64,000 nucleotides of DNA, from NCBI RefSeq assembly GCF_000297395.2, contig NZ_HF570108.1:5379700-5443699 (forward strand), given 5' to 3'. The DNA comes from Micromonospora lupini str. Lupac 08 (lineage in GTDB: Bacteria > Actinomycetota > Actinomycetes > Mycobacteriales > Micromonosporaceae). Of this stretch, positions 60,901 to 64,000 are shown in pieces. The notes beneath the pieces were generated by a model. That model was not told the DNA's origin. It searched no databases and worked only from the letters and a program-made list of their open reading frames with translations. A program made the position numbers and the translations under genes. The number at the start of each line of letters is the position of its first letter. The stretch's first letter is position 1.

Positions 60901-63144
60901 TCGGCCTGGCCCGTCTCCGCACCGCCGGTCTCCGCACCGCCCGACTCGGCCTGGCCCGTCTCCGCACCGCCGGTCTCCGCACCCGATTCGGCCTGGCCCG
61001 TCTCCGCACCGCCGGTCTCCGCACCGTCCGACTCGGCCTGGCCCGTGTCGGCACCGCCGGCCTCCACCACGCCGTCGGAGGTGGCCGACGGTGAGCGTTT
61101 CCCCATGGCCGACGACCTCGTCACCCACGTGGAGCCCGCCAGCGAGCCGACCCCGAGCGACGAACCGGAGCCGGTCTCCGGACCGCCGGCACACCCGGTC
61201 TCCGGTGCTCCACCGGCCTGGTCGAACGACCCGCTCGACGATGATGCTGCTGACGACGCAGCGGCAACCGTCGAGCCGACACCCGCCGACATCCACCGTC
61301 CAACTGGCGACGAGCCGTACGCCGAGACGCCGGAGCACCACGGCGAACGCGCACCCGACGACGTCCACGAGCCCGCTGGCCCGACAAGCGCGCCGACCGC
61401 CGACACCTTCACCGACACATCGCGCGACGGCCTCGCCGACGCTGGGCCGGCGGACCGACCGACGTCGGCACCGCCCGCGACGAGCAGCGCGTTTCCGTCA
61501 ACCGACGGGCTGGACGCGAATGTCGACCCGGCCGGGTCCGGCCCGGCGACCGAGGCGACGCGCACGCCGCCCGAGCCGGCGGCGGAGCGGCCCACCTCGA
61601 CGGCACCCGTCTCCGCACCGCCAGCCGCTACGCCACCGGCCGCGCAGGCGCCCGTCTCCGCACCACCGGCCTCCCCGCCACCGGCCGCGCAGGCACCCGT
61701 CTCCGCACCACCGGCCTCCCCGCCACCCGCCGCGCCTGTCTCCGCCGTACCGCTCGCCGGCATTCCCGCGCCCCGCAGCGGATCGTCCGACCAGGACGCG
61801 CCGGTGTCGGCGCCGCCCGCCGTGGCACCGGAGACGCCTCGTCCCTCGCTTGCCGATCAGGGCGACCCGGAACAGGTCCTGGCCGCGTACCGCTGGCGGC
61901 TGGACCCGGTGACCCTGCGCGAGGAGTTGACGGAGCCGGACGCCATGCGGGCCATCCGACGGCGGTTGACCGAGAAGCTGGGCTCGGCCGTGGACAACAG
62001 GGCCCGTGCGCGGCTGCTCAGCCTGCGCGCGGTAGCCTCGCGGATCCTCGGCGACCTCGACGACGCGTTGGCCGACGGCCGGCTCGCCCTCACCTACGCC
62101 GAAGCCACCGGCGAGCTGCGTCGGACCGCTCTGGCCCAGGCCCGGCTGGCTCACGTCCTGCGCTGGCGGGGCGACTACGCCGAGGCCGACCAGCTCTTCG
62201 CCGAGGCCAACTCGATCGAGCTGCCCGACCGGCTGCGGGCCGCACTGCACGAGCACGCCGGGCGGTGCTGCTATGACCAGGGCCGGCTGATGGAGGCCTG
62301 TCACCACTTCGAGCGGGCGCTCGACCTGCGCGGGGCCGGCGACGCCGAACTGCTGGACCGGGTCCGGGTAGCCCTCGACGCGGTGACGGCGCGGGCATCG
62401 GCGGATGGCTTCGGGGCGTACCCCCGGGGTCGGGACGAGGTGCTCGACCGTGACCGGCCCCCGCAGCCGGACCGGGACGGACCGCTGTGGGGTTACACCG
62501 ACCACGCCGGCGACCAGGTCATTCCCGCCCGGTACGCCGAGGCGCAGCCCTTCCACGACGGGCTGGCCTGGGTCCGGCGGCCGGACACCGACCGGTGGTC
62601 CCTGATCAACCTGCTGGGTACGACGGTGATCCCGCCCTCGTTCCGGGCGGTGCGCCCGTTCAGCGACGGCCTGGCCTGGGTGGTCACCGACGGCGGGTGG
62701 ACGGCGATCGACCCGACCGGCGCGGTGCAGGTTCCGCCCAACTTCGCCGACGTGCGGCCGTTCCGCCGGGGGCTGGCCGCGGTGAAGCGCGAGGGGTGGG
62801 GGGCGGTCGACCGGACCGGCCGGATCGTGGTGCCGACCCGGTACCACGGCTTCGTCACCGAGCTGACCGAGGGAGGGCCGGTCGACGGCTTCACCGACGA
62901 GGGTCTCGTGGTCGTCGACGTGGCCGGACGGCGCGGTGTGGTGGACCGGACCGGTGCGGTGCTGGTGCCGCCGTCGTACCCGATGGTGGTCATCCACCCG
63001 GTGGCGTTCCTCGTGGGCAGCGGCGGCCGGTGGGGCGCGCTGGACCGGCGGGGTGAGCCGCTTATCGACCCGGTGCACCCCGATCGCGCGACGGTGCTGG
63101 AGGAGATCGACCGGCTGCTGACCGACGCCAACCCGGTGCTCTGA
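57958..63144 (+). CDS. giant disordered/TPR/WG-repeat protein
   Basis: 1,728 residues. Residues ~1-1295 are low complexity. Repeats include six 10-residue units (QPDDARRMER type) at ~287-346; four ~20-residue units (PVSPAAPDTGRT type) at ~524-600; VSAPPDSAW units at ~950-1035; and VSAPPASPP near ~1216-1264. Residues ~1300-1500 are TPR-like helices (LGDLDDALADGRLALTYAEA; WRGDYAEADQLFAEA). From ~1508 WG repeats begin (LWGYTDHAGDQVIPARY; WTAIDPTGAVQVPP; WGAVDRTGRIVVP; GALDRRGEPL). No signal peptide or membrane segment is seen. WG repeats form beta folds in effector and sensory proteins. The role is unknown. Confidence 0.85.
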   Translation: MNGRYTDRWRDPNEPSWVVEPTTEWHPQFPGQRYAGDIGVTHQPAPPPRGRASVAGRTEVPPLAPTRPDGTYLGRSWADEPPAEPAPNGRWGTDDEPGESPAYGWSRSDERPVDTAHHGRPETPHYDHEPYRRPLPEPPRREERRSPESDRRTAWSDRRPGDDRGPAREAAWHREQPTSERYDGRSPRNEPGDRDRTYPTAPPVSPGPYSPAPRSDSGWVPEPDEAPRRRGTSERPAASHDRHPGDGYGTRPARGHDGRPTDGWAAEGAGQWAPVDSRSRYRADGHPDDARRMERQPDDARRAERLPDDARRAERQPDDARRAERLPDDARRMERQPDDARRSERGVADGRSRVDAGPGAPTDRQRRPDEAFGPPSTSEGGRRRRPEPEAPEQPRRDDERRRPDVEPHRHQPREAAARTETYPDRRPRENTRPERYGEEQPYREESYRETRSQPGTRSGGGLPWPTPGPVHPDRTREPSYRPEPHRDAEPGGPSRPAARPERPPAEPPRYDERPAATAPSTSGRATPAPPTPVSPAAPDTGRTNPVPPTPVSPAAPDTRRTTQVPHTPISPAAPGTGRANPAPSAPVSPAAAGTGRAEPVRQVSPERQVSPAGPVRDRPVSAAPVSPAPADQGWRPSTSSARPERDRPVSAAPVSPADVPVSGPPAARLRLEFLPAPVDPPPSDERPEPPQRPEHRTPSEAASTADARSTAPPRYPGPDAGSRSPDRRRDDKPAADQRQPAPPVRPAPQDQSTHPTPAQRPSSTADDRPPVAPPPAWQRPEQPAAQVTPTSSAPATDAAPALPIAPGVPRRYVPPAPSETTAPSAPEPAEVLARGPEAWFSPAAQPVESDQDETPADQLPTEETATPTVAETTDNWKPGDGSAGSPPHDGDEHDRSSASGQALVGDAATDRRPDVAVEDTATPISGPPAGPVTPPSSRPVSAPPADPTAARPAPPDSARPVSAPPDSARPVSAPPVSAPHDSAWPVSAPPVSAPPDSAWPVSAPPVSAPDSAWPVSAPPVSAPSDSAWPVSAPPASTTPSEVADGERFPMADDLVTHVEPASEPTPSDEPEPVSGPPAHPVSGAPPAWSNDPLDDDAADDAAATVEPTPADIHRPTGDEPYAETPEHHGERAPDDVHEPAGPTSAPTADTFTDTSRDGLADAGPADRPTSAPPATSSAFPSTDGLDANVDPAGSGPATEATRTPPEPAAERPTSTAPVSAPPAATPPAAQAPVSAPPASPPPAAQAPVSAPPASPPPAAPVSAVPLAGIPAPRSGSSDQDAPVSAPPAVAPETPRPSLADQGDPEQVLAAYRWRLDPVTLREELTEPDAMRAIRRRLTEKLGSAVDNRARARLLSLRAVASRILGDLDDALADGRLALTYAEATGELRRTALAQARLAHVLRWRGDYAEADQLFAEANSIELPDRLRAALHEHAGRCCYDQGRLMEACHHFERALDLRGAGDAELLDRVRVALDAVTARASADGFGAYPRGRDEVLDRDRPPQPDRDGPLWGYTDHAGDQVIPARYAEAQPFHDGLAWVRRPDTDRWSLINLLGTTVIPPSFRAVRPFSDGLAWVVTDGGWTAIDPTGAVQVPPNFADVRPFRRGLAAVKREGWGAVDRTGRIVVPTRYHGFVTELTEGGPVDGFTDEGLVVVDVAGRRGVVDRTGAVLVPPSYPMVVIHPVAFLVGSGGRWGALDRRGEPLIDPVHPDRATVLEEIDRLLTDANPVL

Positions 63145-63188
63145 GTCGCCGCTCGGCGATCGTGATCCACCGGAGTTAGGGTCGGGGC

Positions 63189-64000
63189 ATGGAATTCCGA
63201 CACCTGGGCCGTTCCGGCCTGATGGTCAGCGAGATCTCGTACGGCAACTGGATCACCCACGGTTCACAGGTCGAGGAGGACGCGGCGAACGCCTGCGTCC
63301 GGGCCGCCCTCGACGCGGGGATCACCACCTTCGACACCGCCGACGTGTACGCCGGCACCCGGGCCGAGGACGTACTCGGCCGGGCGCTGCAGAACGAGCG
63401 TCGCGAGGGCCTGGAGATCTTCACCAAGGTCTACTGGCCCACCGGGCCGGGTCGCAACGACCGCGGCCTGTCCCGCAAGCACATCATGGAGTCGATCAAC
63501 GGCTCTCTGCGCCGGCTGCGCACCGACTACGTGGACCTCTACCAGGCCCACCGGTACGACTACAGCACGCCGCTTGAGGAGACGATGGAGGCGTTCGCCG
63601 ACGTCGTGCACTCCGGCAAGGCGCACTACATCGGCGTCTCCGAGTGGACCGCCGAGCAGCTGCGGGCCGCCCACCCGCTCGCCCGTGAGCTGCACGTCCC
63701 GCTGGTCTCCAACCAACCCCAGTACTCGATGCTGTGGCGGGTCATCGAGACCGAGGTCGTACCGGCCAGCGAGGAGCTGGGCATCGGCCAGATCGTCTGG
63801 TCGCCGATGGCCCAGGGCGTGCTCTCCGGCAAGTACCTGCCGGGGCAGCCGCCGCCGGCCGGTTCCCGCGCCACCGACGAGAAGTCGGGCGCGAACTTCA
63901 TCTCCCGGTTCATGAACGACGACGTCCTGACCCGGGTGCAGCAGCTCAAGCCGCTCGCCGAGCAGGCCGGGCTGAGCATGGCCCAGCTGGCCGTGGCGTG
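63189..64000 (+). CDS. aldo/keto reductase, 3' end beyond window
   Basis: 270 codons from ATG 63189 are visible with no stop. NADPH-dependent AKR of the voltage-gated K+ channel beta-subunit-like group: MEFRHLGRSGLMVSEISYG start, catalytic Asp/Tyr in TTFDTADVYAGTRAEDVLG, Lys in LEIFTKVYW, His in LYQAHRYDY. GVSEWTAEQL and VSNQPQYSMLWR are typical of that group. Substrate unknown. Confidence 0.9.
   Translation, partial: MEFRHLGRSGLMVSEISYGNWITHGSQVEEDAANACVRAALDAGITTFDTADVYAGTRAEDVLGRALQNERREGLEIFTKVYWPTGPGRNDRGLSRKHIMESINGSLRRLRTDYVDLYQAHRYDYSTPLEETMEAFADVVHSGKAHYIGVSEWTAEQLRAAHPLARELHVPLVSNQPQYSMLWRVIETEVVPASEELGIGQIVWSPMAQGVLSGKYLPGQPPPAGSRATDEKSGANFISRFMNDDVLTRVQQLKPLAEQAGLSMAQLAVA

Overview
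The window is chromosomal DNA of a very GC-rich actinobacterium. Gene content, codon bias, frequent GTG starts, candidate leaderless starts and an actinobacterial cytochrome bcc-aa3 cluster suggest Micromonosporaceae (Micromonospora or Salinispora type); this placement is inference. About 60 genes are supported, nearly all housekeeping or regulatory. I see no rRNA, tRNA, CRISPR array, transposase or prophage. From memory, the gene order resembles the M. tuberculosis block Rv2179c-Rv2206: exoribonuclease AS, acyltransferase, SRPBCC protein, FadD15, PimB', UvrC-like exonuclease, TrpD, CtaE-QcrCAB, CtaF-CtaC, adenosine kinase-type PfkB, ErpA, glycerate kinase and DUF3043, here with many insertions.

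Layout. 1-5.8 kb: the 3' part of a class F sortase, a DUF2203 protein, proC, a PfkA with PPi-type signature residues, a PPOX protein, exoribonuclease AS, a Crp/Fnr regulator and a 65-residue protein. 5.9-13 kb: a large zinc-ribbon/class III cyclase/AAA/TPR signalling protein, an acyltransferase, a two-helix membrane protein and otsA. 13-18.4 kb, minus strand: an alpha/beta hydrolase lacking its nucleophile, a flavin monooxygenase, a frameshifted endonuclease/phosphatase gene, a ROK glucokinase, a Cys-motif protein and an SRPBCC protein. 18.4-26.7 kb, plus strand: fadD15, a NarL-type two-component pair, a DUF574 methyltransferase overlapping a GGDEF-EAL protein, and a TetR-acyltransferase pair. 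26.7-29.7 kb, minus: pimB', an M48 protease and a small Cys protein with a tandem-repeat tail.

29.7-31.3 kb: two small secreted proteins bracketed by two copies of a hairpin element, then a one-helix membrane protein. 31.3-39.2 kb: an NYN/coiled-coil protein, a DEDDh exonuclease-UvrC-like fusion, a short RSH (p)ppGpp enzyme, a Nudix/nucleotidyltransferase pair, a stand-alone RAM protein and a DUF4142 lipid-free secreted protein. 39.3-48.6 kb: the respiratory cluster ctaE-qcrCAB and ctaC-ctaF, with ctaG, a receiver-like protein, trpD and a zinc mini-protein between. 48.6-57.6 kb: a 59-bp tandem repeat array leading into a cysteine desulfurase-TusA pair, then a PfkB kinase, erpA, glycerate kinase, nadA, murA, DUF3043 and an XRE-cupin regulator. 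57.8-63.1 kb: a small ORF coupled to a 1,728-residue disordered/TPR/WG-repeat protein. The window ends inside an aldo/keto reductase.

The least explained features are non-coding: a family of dispersed hairpin elements (four copies), several tandem arrays at gene ends or starts, and paired palindromic operators before the TetR and XRE genes. The WG-repeat protein with its coupled leader ORF is the most unusual protein.
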